From contig JAKSZT010017954.1 in NCBI GenBank assembly GCA_026826555.1, positions 3,155,876 to 3,219,875 of the forward strand: a stretch of 64,000 bases of DNA, in the 5' to 3' direction. Shown here piece after piece: positions 1-11,760 of this stretch; position 1 is the first letter of the stretch; every line of letters starts with the position of its first letter. The translations under genes were made by a program, and so were the position numbers. The stretch comes from Tolypeutes matacus. Taxonomy: Eukaryota; Chordata; Mammalia; Cingulata; Chlamyphoridae. The notes under the pieces are model-generated. The model was not told the origin of the DNA. It ran no database searches and saw nothing but the letters and a program-made list of their open reading frames with translations.

Positions 1-155
1 TATTCATTTATCCCCCCCTTGCTGCTTGTGTTCGCTGGGTCAGCTAACCACGCCGTGCGGGCGGGCTTGCCTTCACCAGGAGGCCCCGGGAACCGAACCC
101 GGGGCCTCCCATATGGTAAACGGGAGCCCTACTGATTGAGCCACAGCCGCTTCCC
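1..155 (-). repeat. DAS-type tRNA-derived SINE, cut by window edge
   Basis: Read on the minus strand from 155 down, it begins GGGAAGCGGCTGTGGCTCAA (A-box-like) and has the B-box-like stretch GGGTTCGGTTCC, then the body and an A/G-rich end at position 1. Structure and wording match the armadillo SINEs elsewhere in the window. The 3' end is truncated by the window. Not a functional tRNA: it lacks a foldable cloverleaf and is one of many copies. Confidence 0.85.
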
Positions 156-225
156 ATAGATATAGTTTTTTGAAGATGCTCATTATAAAGTTGAGGAAGC
201 TCCTATTTATTCCTTTTTTTCCTGA

Positions 226-1755
226 GAGTTTAAAAAAATATATTTTTTAATTGAAGTATATCATTCATGCATGAGCATACATAAACAATAAGTGTATAGT
301 AAAAGTTGTGAAGTTACAATATAAACATGCAAAACATAATACAGGGGTCCCATACATCACCCCTCCACCAACACCTTGCATTGTTGTGATACACTTGTTA
401 CAAACTATGCAAGAGCATCGTCAAAATATTACTACTAACTATAGCAGCCCATATCTTACATTTGGTGTATTTTTCCCCCCAATCCACTCTATATTAATAA
501 AATATATGTTTATTACTGTGAACTTACAAAACAATCGTGCACATGTGTAGAATTCCCATACAACGCCCCTTCACCAACACACCACACCATGGTGGAATAT
601 TTATGAGATGACTTTATGAGATAATGTCATCAGACTATTACCACCAACCATGGTCCATAGCGTAAACTTGGCACACTTTTTCCATACTCCCCCATTATCA
701 GCACAGTACATCTTTGGCATAGATGCATGACTATTATGGTATTGCTGTTAATCACAGTCCATAAGTCACACCAATTGTATTTTTCCATGCTTCTCCACAC
801 TCCCACCACCTTGCATTAGTGATGTATAGCTGCTCTAGCTCACAGAAGGACACTCTTGCATCTGTACCATCAACCACAATTATCATCCACCTCCAGGTTC
901 ACTGTGTTATTCAATTCTTAGATTATTCTTTAGCTTTCTTTCAGTTGACATGTCCTTCCCCATACTATCCTTTTCAGCCACAATCCCATTTATAAACCAG
1001 TTGCTACTCACTATAATGTGTTATCATCAACTCTATCCATTTCCACACTTACAGTCAAGTTAATTAAAACTTCTACATACATTAAGCATCAATAGTTCTT
1101 CTCACCCTCCTCTTATCTCCTAATAACCTATACTCTACGTTTTAACTCCATGCGTTTATTCTTCGTATTTAGTTCATATTAATGAGACCATGCAATATTC
1201 GTCCTTTTGTGTCTGGCTTACTTCATTTAGTATAATGTCTTCAAGATTAATCCATGTTATCAAATGTGTCCCAATTTCATTTCTTTTTACTGCAGCATAG
1301 TAGTCCATCTTATGCATATACCATATTTTGTTTATCCATTCATTGGTTGATGGACACTTGGGTTGTTTCCATCTTTTGGAAATTGTGAATAACGCTGCTA
1401 TGAAAATCAGTGTGCAGATGTCTGTTCATGTCATAGTTTTCAGTTCTTCTGGATATGTTCCTAGTACAGGAATTGCTGGATCACATGGCAGTTCTATATT
1501 TAGCTTCCTGAGGAAGCACCAACTGTCTTCCACAGAGATTGCACCATTTTACAGTCCCACAACAGTGAAGGAGTGTTCCTGTTTCTCCACATCCTCTCCA
1601 GCACTTACTGTTTTCTGTTTTTTTTTTTTTTTAATAATGGCCATTCTATGTGGTGTTAGATGATATCTCATTGTTGTTTTGATTTGCATTTCCCTAATAG
1701 CTATGATATGGAACATTTTTTAATGTGCTTTTTGGCCATTTTCATTTCCTCTATT
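226..1755 (-). mobile_element. L1 3' end: ORF2 C-terminal remnant plus 3' UTR
   Basis: On the minus strand, 1720 to about 1310 still encodes the cysteine-rich C-terminal segment of L1 ORF2, including CWRGCGETGTLLHCC. A one-base loss just after the HCC then breaks the frame. Lower coordinates (about 1110-226) are A/T-rich 3' UTR-like sequence. The element is dead. Boundaries are by eye and good to about 30 bp. Confidence 0.75.
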
Positions 1756-2650
1756 TCATCCAATGTAAGTATAGCTACCCAAGCTTTTTTTTTTGGTTAC
1801 TGCATGCATGGAATATCTTTTTCCAACCTTTCACTTTTAATCTTTGGTATCCTTGGATCTAAGGTGAGTAACTTGCAGACAGCATATAGATGGCTCATAT
1901 TTTCATATCCATTCCACCAGTCTGTGTCTTTTGATTGGAGAGATTAATCTATCAACATTCAATGTTATTACTGTAAAGGCAGTTCTTTTTTTTTTTTTTT
2001 TAAAGATTTTATTTATTTATTCCCCCTTGCTGCTTGTGCTCGCTGTGTCCATTTGCTGTGCGTTTTTCTGTGTCTACTTGTCTCCCTTTGTTGCGTCATC
2101 TTGCTGCGTCATCTTGCTGCGTCAGCTCACCATGTCGCACGGGCTGGCTTGCCTTCACCAGGAGGCCCCGGGAATCAAACCCATCTTCCATCGATTGAGC
2201 CACATCCGCTTCCCTGTAAAGGCAGTTCTTATTTCACCCATTTTGACCTTTGGATTTTATTGGTCATTTTATTTTCACCACTCTTTTGACACTTTTAGTT
2301 ACTGATACAATCATCATTTCTAGATTCTCTTGCAAGCTTCTCTCTCCTGTCTTTTCTTTTCAGGCTATAACACTTCCTTTAGTATTTCCTGCAAAGCTGG
2401 TCTCTTCATTATAAACTCTCTTAGCTTCTATTTATCTGTGACTATTCTAAACTCACCCTCATTTTTGAAAGACAATCTTGCTGTATATAAAATTCTTGGC
2501 TGGCAGTTTTTTTCTTGCAGTATCTTAAATATATCATACCACTGCCTTCTTGCCTGCATAGTTTCTGATGAGAAATTGGCACTTAATCTTATCGGGTATC
2601 CTTTATATTTTATACATTGCTTTTCTCTTGCTGCTCTCTTTCTGAGATTT
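1756..2650 (-). mobile_element. Antisense L1 fragment (start of ORF2 and end of ORF1 region), split by a SINE
   Basis: The stretch around 1860-1980 is the reverse complement of the start of L1 ORF2 (endonuclease N-terminus). About 2215-2650 resembles the ORF1 C-terminal/inter-ORF part of old L1 or HAL1 elements. A SINE with a 16-bp duplication interrupts it. All frames are broken. Confidence 0.6.
1988..2214 (-). repeat. DAS-type SINE with 16-bp target-site duplication
   Basis: The SINE is flanked by identical 16-mers TGTAAAGGCAGTTCTT at 1972-1987 and 2215-2230. On the minus strand it starts GGGAAGCGGATGTGGCTCAA and ends in an A-rich tail (T-run on the plus strand). It sits inside the L1 remnant, so it is younger than that element. 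Confidence 0.9.
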
Positions 2651-3890
2651 TTGTCATGAATTGGTATTGAATTTTATAAAATGTTTTTCTTCATTGACTG
2701 ATATTTTTTTTATTTAAGATTTTTATATTCCCCTCCCCTTGTTGTTTTTGCACCCACTGTCTGCTCTTTGTGTTCACCTGCTGTGTGCTCTCTGTGTCTG
2801 CTTGTCTTCTCTTCTCATCTTCTCTTTAGGAGGCACTGGGAACCGATCCTGTGGCCTCTGATGTGGGAGAGAAGTACCCAATCACTTGAGCCGCTTCAGC
2901 TCCCTGGTTTGTTGTGTCTCTCATTGTCTCTCCTCTTTGTCTTTTTTTTGTGTGTGTGTGTGCCAGTTCACTGCATGGGCCAGCTCACCGTGCAGGCCAG
3001 CTCGCCTTCACCAGGAGGCCCTAGGAAACGAACCCGGAACCTCCCATATGGAAGATGGGAGCCCAACCGCTTGAGCCACATCCACTTCCCCTGACTGATA
3101 TGTTTATGTATTTCTTTTTCCTAGTCTGATAATATGGTGGATTACATTGATTGATTTTCAAATATTGAGACAGATTTTCACCCCTGGAATAAAACCCTAC
3201 TTGGTCATGGTGTATAATTCTTTTTATATATCAGTGAATTCTGTTTGCTGATATTTTGTTAAGGATTTCTACATCTAAACTCATGAGAGATGTTGGTGTA
3301 TAGATTTCTTTTCTTGCACTGTCTTTGTCCGACTTTGGTTTCAGGGCAATACTAAATAAAATGAATTCAGAAGTGTTCCCTCTTCTTCTATTTTCTGAAA
3401 GAGATTGTGTAGAATTGGCATTAATTCTTTAAACAATAGGCAGAATTCACCAGTAAAAACATCTGGGCCTGGAGATTTCTTTTTTGGGAGTTTTAAGTTC
3501 TAAATTTGATTTCTTTAATAATTAAAGAGCTATTTAAATTACCTATTTGGGTGAGTTGTGGTAGTTTGCGTTTTTCAAAGAGTTGGTTCGTTTCATGTAA
3601 GTTGCCATGGGTATGTGTGTAGAGTTGTTCAGAGTATCCTTTATTATTCTTTTGATGTCTGCATTGATAATCCCTGTCTAATTCCTGTTTATAATTTGTG
3701 TCTTTATTCTTTTTCTTTGTTAGTCTTCCTAGAGGTTTGTCAATTTTATTGACATTTTTTTTCCCAAAGAAACAGCTCTTTGTTCCATTGATTTTCTCTG
3801 TTTTCTGTTTTTAATTTCTTTGATTTCTGTTCTTATATATATTATTTCCTTCCTTCTGTTAGCTTTGGATTGAGTTTGCTCTTATTTAGT
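2650..3890 (-). mobile_element. Antisense L1 ORF2 reverse-transcriptase fragment, split by a dimeric SINE
   Basis: Sequence from about 2650-2704 and 3092-3890 reads, in reverse complement, like the reverse-transcriptase region of L1 ORF2. It is multiply frameshifted. It lies between two ORF1-like segments, so the L1 parts here are out of the usual order. Confidence 0.65.
2705..3091 (-). repeat. Dimeric DAS-type SINE (long linker) with 10-bp target-site duplication
   Basis: Two tRNA-like units in the same minus orientation, one ending near 3090 and one near 2895, are joined by a spacer and followed by an A-rich tail. Flanking direct repeats TGACTGATAT lie at 2695-2704 and 3092-3101. This shows that both units arrived in one insertion. 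Confidence 0.88.
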
Positions 3891-5905
3891 TATGCTATGT
3901 CTTGGTATCGATTTCTTTGAGTTTTTCTTGTTTAGGATTTACTCAGTATCTTGAATTTGTAGGTATATGTCTCTTGCCAAATTTGGGAAGTTTCCAATCA
4001 CTATTTTTTCTAGTATATTTCCAGCCCCACATTCTTTCTCCTCTCCTTCTGGGGCTCTGATGATACAATGTTAGATCTTTTGTTGTAGACCCACAGGTCC
4101 TTGATGCTCTCTTCAATTTTTTTTTTCAGTCTATTTCCTGTCTTTTGTTCAGATTGGGTAATTTCTATTGTTTGATCTTCTAGTTCACTGATTCTTTTCT
4201 CTGTTCCCTCCATTTAGCTGTTGACCTTATACACTTTTGTTATATTTTTTCAATTCTAAAATTTCCATTTGGTTCTTTATATATTCTATTTCTTTGTTGA
4301 GACTTTCTAGTTCTTTGCAGAGGTTTTCTGTTTAGTTTTCTTTCTTTCTTTTTTTGTCTCAGCATGTTTGTAATTGCTCATTGAAGCATTTTTTACATGG
4401 CTGTTGTATTAGTCAGCCTAAAAGGGTGCTGATGCAAAGTACCAGAAATCTGTTGGCTTTTATAAAGGGTATTTATTTGGGGTAGAAGCTTACAGTTACA
4501 AGGCCCTAAAGAGTCCAACTCAAGGTACCATAAGAGGTACTTCCTCACCCAAAGTCTGTTGCCACATGTTAACACAAGATGGTGGGTGATGTCTGCGAGG
4601 GTTCAACCTTTCTCTTTCCTCTTAAGGCTCCATGGTCCCAGCTTCTTTCTGTCTCAGCGGTAGGCTGGCATAGGGCTCATCTCTTCCTCTGGGGCTTGTT
4701 TCTTTCCAGGCTCAGCTGCTCTGTTCTCTTCACAAGGTCAGCTGTAAACTCTCAGGCTCATCTCTCTTCCCAGGGCCACAGGATCCTCTGTATATCTTTT
4801 CTGTGTATCTACTTCTCTGTGTTCTTGATTGAGCATCTGGTTTATATAGCCTATCAAGGGGGGCGGGGATGCAACCCTGCATGGCCTAATGATGTGGTCA
4901 AATCAAAACCCTAATCTTAACATAATGTAATCAAAGCTATCTCAGCTGAATCTAATACAATCAAAGGGTATCATGCCCAGAGGAGCAGACCCATTTAGAA
5001 ACAAAATCAAATATCTTTTTTGGAATTCATAACTAATATCAAACTGCTACAGCTGCTTTAAAATTATTATCCTTTCCAGGTAATTCTAACATCTCTCTCC
5101 TCTCAGTGTTGGCATCTATTGATTGTCTCTTTTTATTCAGTTTGATATTTTCCTGCTTCTTTGTATGATAAGGGATATTCTTTTGAATCCTGGACATTTT
5201 GCATTTTGGTCTTATTTAAACCTTCTGTTTTAGCTGTTTTTCTCTGATTCCACTCTGGCAGGAGAAATGGGTTGCTTCCATGTTACTGCCAGGTGGGGGT
5301 AGAGGGCCAGACTCCCCATGTGGTCTCCACCAACATTATGAGGGGGAAGGGGTGCCTCATTATTGGCCAGTGGGATGAAAGTTGCAGCTCTCTATTTGGC
5401 TTTTTCTGATACCATGCCAATGTGGGTCTTGGAGATATCTCATTACAGCCTCTCCAGGGTGGAAGTCTAGGCTCCCCACTTGGCCTTTGGTGATAGGTAT
5501 GCATGCGGATGGGGCTACAGCTTTTCTGTGATGTTTGGCTGGAATAGAGTAGTTATTGTCTAAAAGATTTTTGTCTTGTTAGGCTGCCCCTTTCCTTGTC
5601 CTTTGATTAGAAAATGCGGACTTTTGTTGGGGCCTTTTTGTTTTTTTTTTCTGTGCCCATTGATGTTTCCTAGTTGCCTCCTTCTTCAGCTTCAAGTCTG
5701 GGATATATAAGGCAAAAAACAAAATAAAACAAAACTCATTACCGTGTTATTCTTCAGGTCCTGAGTTTTAGACTGTTGGCCTTCTTGTCTGCATCTTTCA
5801 GAGTCTTCTTATATTTTATATATATAATATCCTGGGTTTTTAGTTGTATTTACCAGAAGAAATAGGGGAAAAGACATCTACTTCATCTTCCCAGAATCAG
5901 AAGTC
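3891..5905 (-). mobile_element. Antisense L1/HAL1-like element: ORF1 remnant and 5' UTR, split by an LTR
   Basis: Minus-strand translation at 4010-4213 gives an ORF1p coiled-coil segment including RISELEDQTIEITQSEQ and the downstream KDLWVYNKRSN. Lower coordinates near 3960 read as the ORF1p stretch NFPNLARDIYLQIQ after allowing substitutions and stops. From 5057 to about 5905 the sequence resembles the 5' part of old L1M/HAL1 elements. Pieces on either side of the LTR join collinearly. Confidence 0.65.
4405..5051 (-). mobile_element. Solo LTR of an endogenous retrovirus-like element
   Basis: In minus orientation the 647-bp unit starts TGTAGCAGTTTGATA and ends GACTAATACA (TG...CA). It has a TATA-like CTATATAAACC and a poly(A) signal AATAAA near its 3' end. 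The flanks are GCTGT (4400-4404) and GCTGC (5052-5056), a 5-bp duplication with one change. No internal gag/pol sequence adjoins it, so it looks like a solo LTR. Family name not determined; ERVL-like by TSD size. Confidence 0.75.
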
Positions 5906-7929
5906 TTTTACCTAGCTTGGGGTACACATTTATGGGACCTATTTCACCCTTGTAATCAGTTGAGTTTGAGATCCCTGGGCTATGCTTTGTGGTTCACTGT
6001 TTTGGCCTTGGAACCCTACTTGCAACCAAAATGAGAAAAATGAAAAGAAAAAGAAAGAAATCCAAGAGAACCTCAGCAGGGATTGAAGCTGGGGGTGGGA
6101 GGACTGCAGGAGAGAGGGGAATGGGAGACCTCTGTCTCTGGCACCTGCAGGGGTATGTCTCCTCACCTCACTAAATCTCTTCCAGGGTACAGGGTAGGGG
6201 GTGAGGGGAGGTAATAGCCTCTGTTGACTTCTAAGTTTATTTAAACCTGGGGACCTTATCATATCTCCAAACAGCACAAAGTTAAACAAAGCAGCTTTCG
6301 AGGCTCAAGGAGAGAAAAGTTGATTTAAGATAGGGCTCTATCAGAGGTTACTCAACTGTTAGTGGCAACTGCTTTATCGCTGACAAAGTCCACGACCGGG
6401 GCAGTGGCATGGCACTGTGTGCCCTGACTCTGAGCTCCAGCCCAAAGGAGGGGGTCGCGCTGCTGAAGGGGCTCAGATAACTTTGTGGTCTGATGAGTAG
6501 GCCTGTGGGTGTCAGGCAGCTCCTTCCCCAGCCAGCCCATGCTTTTGCAATGGGCTCATTCATGACCACACTGGCCTTGGTGACAGCAATGGAGGCCACA
6601 CTGTGATCTGACAGCAAGGGCTTTCTGACATCGAGTGCCAGCTGGCAGCAAAAGAGCACCAACCCCGAATCCAATATGGCCCCCTCCCTTGAGGAACCAC
6701 CTCACTAAATGTGACCCAATTACTCCAGACTCTTATTGTGAAGAGGTCAGCAATCTGTCCCTATGTGAATAGATGCTCACTCTGTATTTGGCTTTGTTTT
6801 ACTAGCCCATTAAGCTTCTGCAAGTACCACCATTTATGAACTTACTGATGTCTCATGCCCTGATCTGCTAAATCTTCCAATATTGCTTCTGATCTAGGAT
6901 CCCCCCTTACAACAAAAGACGTACAGAGTGATGTTCCAAAACTCCCTGCTCTTATCAGGAACCCCACCATTTAGAAGCATCTGGACTTAAGGGATGAGGA
7001 AACAGCCCCCCCCTTTTTTTTTAGCAATTACACAGCTTTTATCATATCGAATTACTTGTCTTTGTGCAAAACAAACAAACAAAAAAGCCCAGAAAAGTAA
7101 CTACCTGAATTCACATGTCTCCCAAAATGTACCTGAAACAGCCTGTTGAAGACAGCTGAGGCCCCAGTTGGGAGATAATAGCTTTTGGGGAGATGCAACT
7201 GCGGACCTGCAGATGCTCTTACAACGAGGGCTGTTTCTGCTACAGGCAAAACACATGTGCATTCACAGACTTCTTCTTTCCCTGGCCTGCGAAAGAGAGT
7301 CCCAGAATTAGCCCCTTCCTCACTGCTCAGAAGGAGGAAGGATTCATGCTTGCCAGGGGAAAGGTGACATGTTTTTATATAATAAAGTTGCTGAGATGGG
7401 GGGGGGCGGTGGGCAGGGAGGAAGCACAGAGTTCTGTAGACTCAGGGGTGGAAGAGAGGTTTGGGGGGCAGCTTCTAGAAGATGGTCTTAAGGCTAGTTA
7501 TGGGGTATAAGGTGAGACAAGAAGAGAGGAAAGAGGTTCTCATCTGTGAGCAGTGAACCACATATTAGGAAACCTTGGGCATCTTTCAAAAGACAGGGTG
7601 GGGCAGGGAGTTTCTTTTCATTCAGTTATCACCCCTGGATTGTGCTTTGAAAATGTAACACTGTATCTGGGCTGAACCTGGTATCCAGGATCATAAATGC
7701 TACCCATGGATCCAGGAACTGAGGGACAGACACGGGGGTGGCATCACCCTCAGGAAACCCCATGATCAACTCTCAAGAGGTTTGTTTCCTGCCTCTGTGA
7801 GCTCTGCCGAGGGGAGAGGTGCTTTCTTGGGAGATTTCACGTTAGCAAGTTCCCTGTACTGGAAGGGAAGGAGTCCTCTGGTCATTTGGTCTTCAGACTA
7901 TCCTCAAGGTGACATGCCATCTTCCATTT
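5906..7929. other. Intergenic, no gene seen
   Basis: Mixed-composition unique sequence. Minus-strand open frames at 5939-6289 and 6348-6674 have no recognisable domain and no splice or poly(A) context that would make them genes. I see nothing else beyond short homopolymers (for example the C-run followed by a T-run near 7006-7021). Confidence 0.6.
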
Positions 7930-8010
7930 CATGTTTTTTATATTTTTTTCTATGGGTATCCATCCACTCACAATACTTAGAACTATTTTGTGCATTTAAA
8001 AATTTTACAG

Positions 8011-8235
8011 GGGAGCGGATGTGGCTCAAACAGTTGAGTGCCTGCTTCCCACATGGGAGGTCCTGGGTTCAGTTCCTCCTCGTGCCTCCCAGAAAAAACA
8101 AAAACAAACAGCAAGCAAACAAATGAAAAAACCAACTCAAGGGAGCCAACATGGCTCAGTGGTTGAGTGCCAGCTTCCCACATACAAGGTCTCAGGTTCA
8201 ATCCCCAGCCCCTGGTACCTAAAAAAAAAAAAAAA
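8011..8235 (+). repeat. Dimeric DAS-type SINE (short A-rich linker)
   Basis: The first tRNA-like unit starts GGGAGCGGATGTGGCTCAAA at 8012 with B-box GGGTTCAGTTCC. An A/C-rich linker of about 60 bp follows. A second unit has ATGGCTCAGTGGTTGAGTGC (8150-8169) and B-box GGTTCAATCCC, then a poly(A) tail of 15. The same architecture recurs at 60394-60619 on the other strand. Confidence 0.88.
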
Positions 8236-8825
8236 TTACATAAATGGCATTGTACCTTACTATTGTGCAATTTACTCCTTCCATTGATCTTAGGTTTTCA
8301 AAATTTATCCATGTTTTATATAAGAAGCTCTATTGCATTCATTTTTAACCGCTGTGTAGTATTCTATTGTGTAAATACCCCACCATTTATACTCATTCTC
8401 TTTTTTGATGAGCATTTAGATTGTTTCCAATTGCTTTGCTATTACAATTAATGCTGCGATCCACAGCCTTGCAAATGTCTCCAGGTGCTCACACATGAGA
8501 GTGTCTCTAGAAGTGGAATTGCTGAGTCTTAGGGGATGTGCATCTTCCACCTACCAGATATTGCCAAGTTGTTCTCTAAACTGAGCACTCCCTCCAGGAT
8601 GTAGGCGAGTTGCTATTGCTACACATCTCCGTCAACATTTGGTAATGGCAGACTTTTAATTTTTATCATTCTGTGAGTGTGAAATGGCATCTCATTATTT
8701 TAATTTGATTTCTCTGATTTTTAGTGAGGTTGAACACCTAATTCATATAATTATTGGTCCTTCCGGTTTCTTCTTCTATAAGATGCCTATTTATAGCCTT
8801 TGTCTATCTTTCCTTTAGGTTTTCT

Positions 8826-9095
8826 TTTTCTTTTTTTTTTTTCTTAAGCATTTTTTTAAACTTTATTTTGTGCATTTAATAATTGAAAATATAAACAAAA
8901 ATTAAAAAAGAAAAAGAAAACACAGTTGACTAAAAACATACATTTCTCAATTAAATGTGCTGGATACATATACATTTTTTTTTAAATCATACAATATGTT
9001 ACACAATATATTTGGTTCATAGCAACGCAATCATACAGTAGTCTTCTTACTGATTCATTGAAGTTCTTCATACATTCTGGTTACAAATCATTTGT
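8826..9095 (-). mobile_element. A/T-rich insert in old L1, likely lineage-specific L1 3' UTR fragment
   Basis: It opens with a T-run on the plus strand (A tail in minus orientation) and separates two collinear parts of the surrounding old L1. The tail position and A/T richness fit a minus-strand L1 3' UTR insertion, but I cannot name the family. Confidence 0.4.
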
Positions 9096-9807
9096 TGGTT
9101 ATATAGGTTGCATATGGCTTATCTTTTAACTTTTTATGGTATCTTTTGTCATGCCAGTTTTTAAAATGTACTCAAATTTAACATTTTTCTCTATTTTTCA
9201 TATACGTCTTTTGTCTTATTTAAGAAATCCTTCCCTACCCCCAAGAAATAGAGACTTCTCCTCTTGTTTCTTCTAAAAGTTTTATAGTTCTTTTCTTCAC
9301 ATTTAGATGCTTAGTTTATTTCTAATTTAATTTTGTCTTTTACTGTGGGGGTAGAGGTATAATTTTTCCCATGTGAAAAACCAGTTGTTGGGGCATCTTT
9401 TATTGAATTGTCCATTGCTTTCTTTTCTGCCTTGTTCATCTTCCAAATAAACTTGCCTATTCTTAGCTCTTTACTCTAACATATGAATGTTAGAATCAGC
9501 TTGCCAAATTCTACCCAAAAAATGAGGTTTTGATGGGAATTGCTTTGAAATTATAGACTAATTTGAGAATAACATATTTTCTTAGTATAAACGTGGTATA
9601 GCTTTCTATTTATTTAGATCTTGTTTTATGTCCTTCAATAACATCTTGTCTTTTACCTCAAAGGTTTTGCCTATTCATTGTCGGCCTTATTCCTAGATGA
9701 TTTATAATTTTGGTTGCTATTACGAAAGCTATTTTTTACTATTAAATTCTCCTTTGTTTTTTAAAAGGAGCAATATCACTATTTTTTCTCTTGTTCTTCT
9801 CTTCCTG

Positions 9808-9840
9808 TTCTCTCTCTCTCTCTCTCACATACACACACAA
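9808..9840. repeat. (TC)n followed by (AC)n microsatellite
   Basis: About 18 bp of TC dinucleotides followed by a short CA run. Confidence 0.85.
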
Positions 9841-10303
9841 TGCTGGTCCCCAGCTGCCCTAGTTTGTGCCTTTTTCTGGAATTTGGGTGACTAACTTTTA
9901 TTTTGCTCCCATGAGAAACCCTGGGATCCACCCTATGACTATTTCCCCCAACTCTCATATTTTAATTTTTTTTTTGGCTTAACTTAGACATTGTTGGGTT
10001 TTGTTGCTTTCCATCAAAATAACAGAAGCCAGTTCACCTGCTCTCTACACCCCAGAGGCCCGGGTCTGGTTGGAGAGACATGGCCATGCCCTTGGGGAGA
10101 CCCTTCTGATGGGAGACAGGCTCTGCCCAGGGAAGACTCAGTCTGAGGGGAAAAGTCAGAAGAGATCCCATATTCTGGAAGCAGACAAATCAGCAGATGC
10201 CTCATTTGAGAGCTCGGACTCTGTACACTGGTGCTGGACTGCACCTATAGAAATGGTCAACATAGCCAGGCACTGTGGAATCCAAGGACTTTTTGGTGGT
10301 GGG

Positions 10304-10360
10304 TTTTTTTTTTTTAAGATTTATTTTATTTATTTATTTCTCCTCCCCCCACCCTCGTTG
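10304..10360 (-). repeat. SINE 3' tail fragment
   Basis: A T-run followed by AAGATTTATTTTATTTATTT and a C-rich stretch is the reverse complement of the 3' end seen in the full SINEs at 1988 and 37123. The tRNA-like part is missing. Confidence 0.6.
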
Positions 10361-11544
10361 AAGTTTTTTTTTGTTGTTGTTGTTGTTTTTGTTTACCAGC
10401 AAAATGTCTAATTCTAGCAAAAAAAAAAGGGGGGGGAGGGAACTTGTGATAATAGTCAAAGTATGGATACTGGGGTTTTTCACAGGAGCAAAATAAATGT
10501 TAGTCACTCCAATTCTAGAAAAGGCACAAACTAGTGAGTGCAGCCTGGGGCTAGCATCTTGGCATCCTGGCCCAGAAGATATATTTTTTTCCAGAAGTTT
10601 TTTATGCGTGTTTTCCGAGACCAAGACAGAAGTGAGCCAGGAGGCAGAGAAGGCGGGGGGCGGGAGGGAAGGGGTCCTGGGCAGGAAATTTTTACCTCAG
10701 AACTTCTGGCAAACACCTCAGTCCTCAAGGTGGTGAAGTGACAGGCCCTGGGGCAGTTAAAACTCAATTTGTGCTTTCCTTGCTCAGCAGTGGTTCGCTA
10801 GTGTTCACCCCATCCCACTTTGGCCGCCTTGCTCCTCCATGTCTGCTGCCTTAGCTCCTTCCCTCCTCTCCCCACTCCAGCTTCCTAATGGCCATCTGAG
10901 AAGCAAAACTTGTTCCTGGGCCAGCCTCGGGGGAGTGCGTGGGCCCACACCTGTGCCTTGCTGCTGTGAGCAGGTCTCTGTGTGTGCTTGCCGGGCAGTG
11001 TGTTCTGTTGTGAGTGTGTGCTTCCTGGCAGTTTGTCATCTGTGCCTGTGGATTCTGGGGATCGTGGGTGCTTGGGTTAGGAGCGTGGGCCTTGTGTCTA
11101 TCTGTGCTTGTGCAAGAGGGTGTGTGTTTCTCATCTAAGGTGTCCACAGTTCCGGGTGTGGTTTGTCCTTCTGTGTCGGTGATGACAGGAAGGTGTGAGG
11201 TGAGCATGGGCAGGGCAGGGTGGCACTGTTTTCTCTTAGCTGGGCCTGGTTGGCTGCTTTTGGGTAATTCCCAGGCTCTCTGGTGTCCTGAAGCCAGGAA
11301 GGGAACAGTGAGTCACCCCCTCCCTCTTCAGAGAAACTTCTTCCCTGTCCCCAGGGCCAGGTTTCACCAGAAGCCATAAACAGGCCCTGCCCACCCTGGG
11401 GCTGGGTTTCTTCCGTTTTCAGCCTGGCCTGCTGAAACCGAGCCTGAGGGCTGCTCCCGGCCATGCCCAGGGGCTGTCCCAGCTCTGAGCTGGCTCCCAG
11501 GGTGCTGACTCTGCACCTCAGAGCTTTCCCTGGTCAACTCTGGT

Positions 11545-11760
11545 CTGTGTCCTGAGTCCCCTTGGCCCACCCTGAGTCCCCTCCCCTCCTCAGCCCCGCC
11601 CCCTCCCTGGGCCCCCTCTCCTGAGCTCCCAACTCCTCATGCCCCCTCCTCTCCTAAGCCCCCTTCTTCTCATGGAGACCCCTCCCTTCCCTTAGCCTCA
11701 TCCCTCCCTGGGTCCCCTCCCCTCACTGACCCTCTCTCTGAGCCCTCTTCTACTTTCTGT
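11545..11760. repeat. Degenerate pyrimidine-rich tract
   Basis: About 200 bp dominated by C and T on the plus strand. A loosely repeated pattern of CCCCTCCC and CTGAG/CTCAG-like units recurs every 20-30 bp. No coding meaning. Confidence 0.6.

Larger units (their letters stand above)
7930..9780 (-). mobile_element. Old antisense L1M-like 3' region, interrupted twice
   Basis: A/T-rich sequence with the typical wording of antisense old mammalian L1 ORF2 C-terminus and 3' UTR. A plus-strand dimeric SINE (8011-8235) and another A/T-rich insert (about 8826-9095) interrupt it, and L1-like sequence resumes after each. No open frame survives. Confidence 0.6.

Noticed and set aside
6348..6674. Possible processed pseudogene on the minus strand
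   Set aside because: The translation resembles no protein I can name, and no A tail or target-site duplication is visible.
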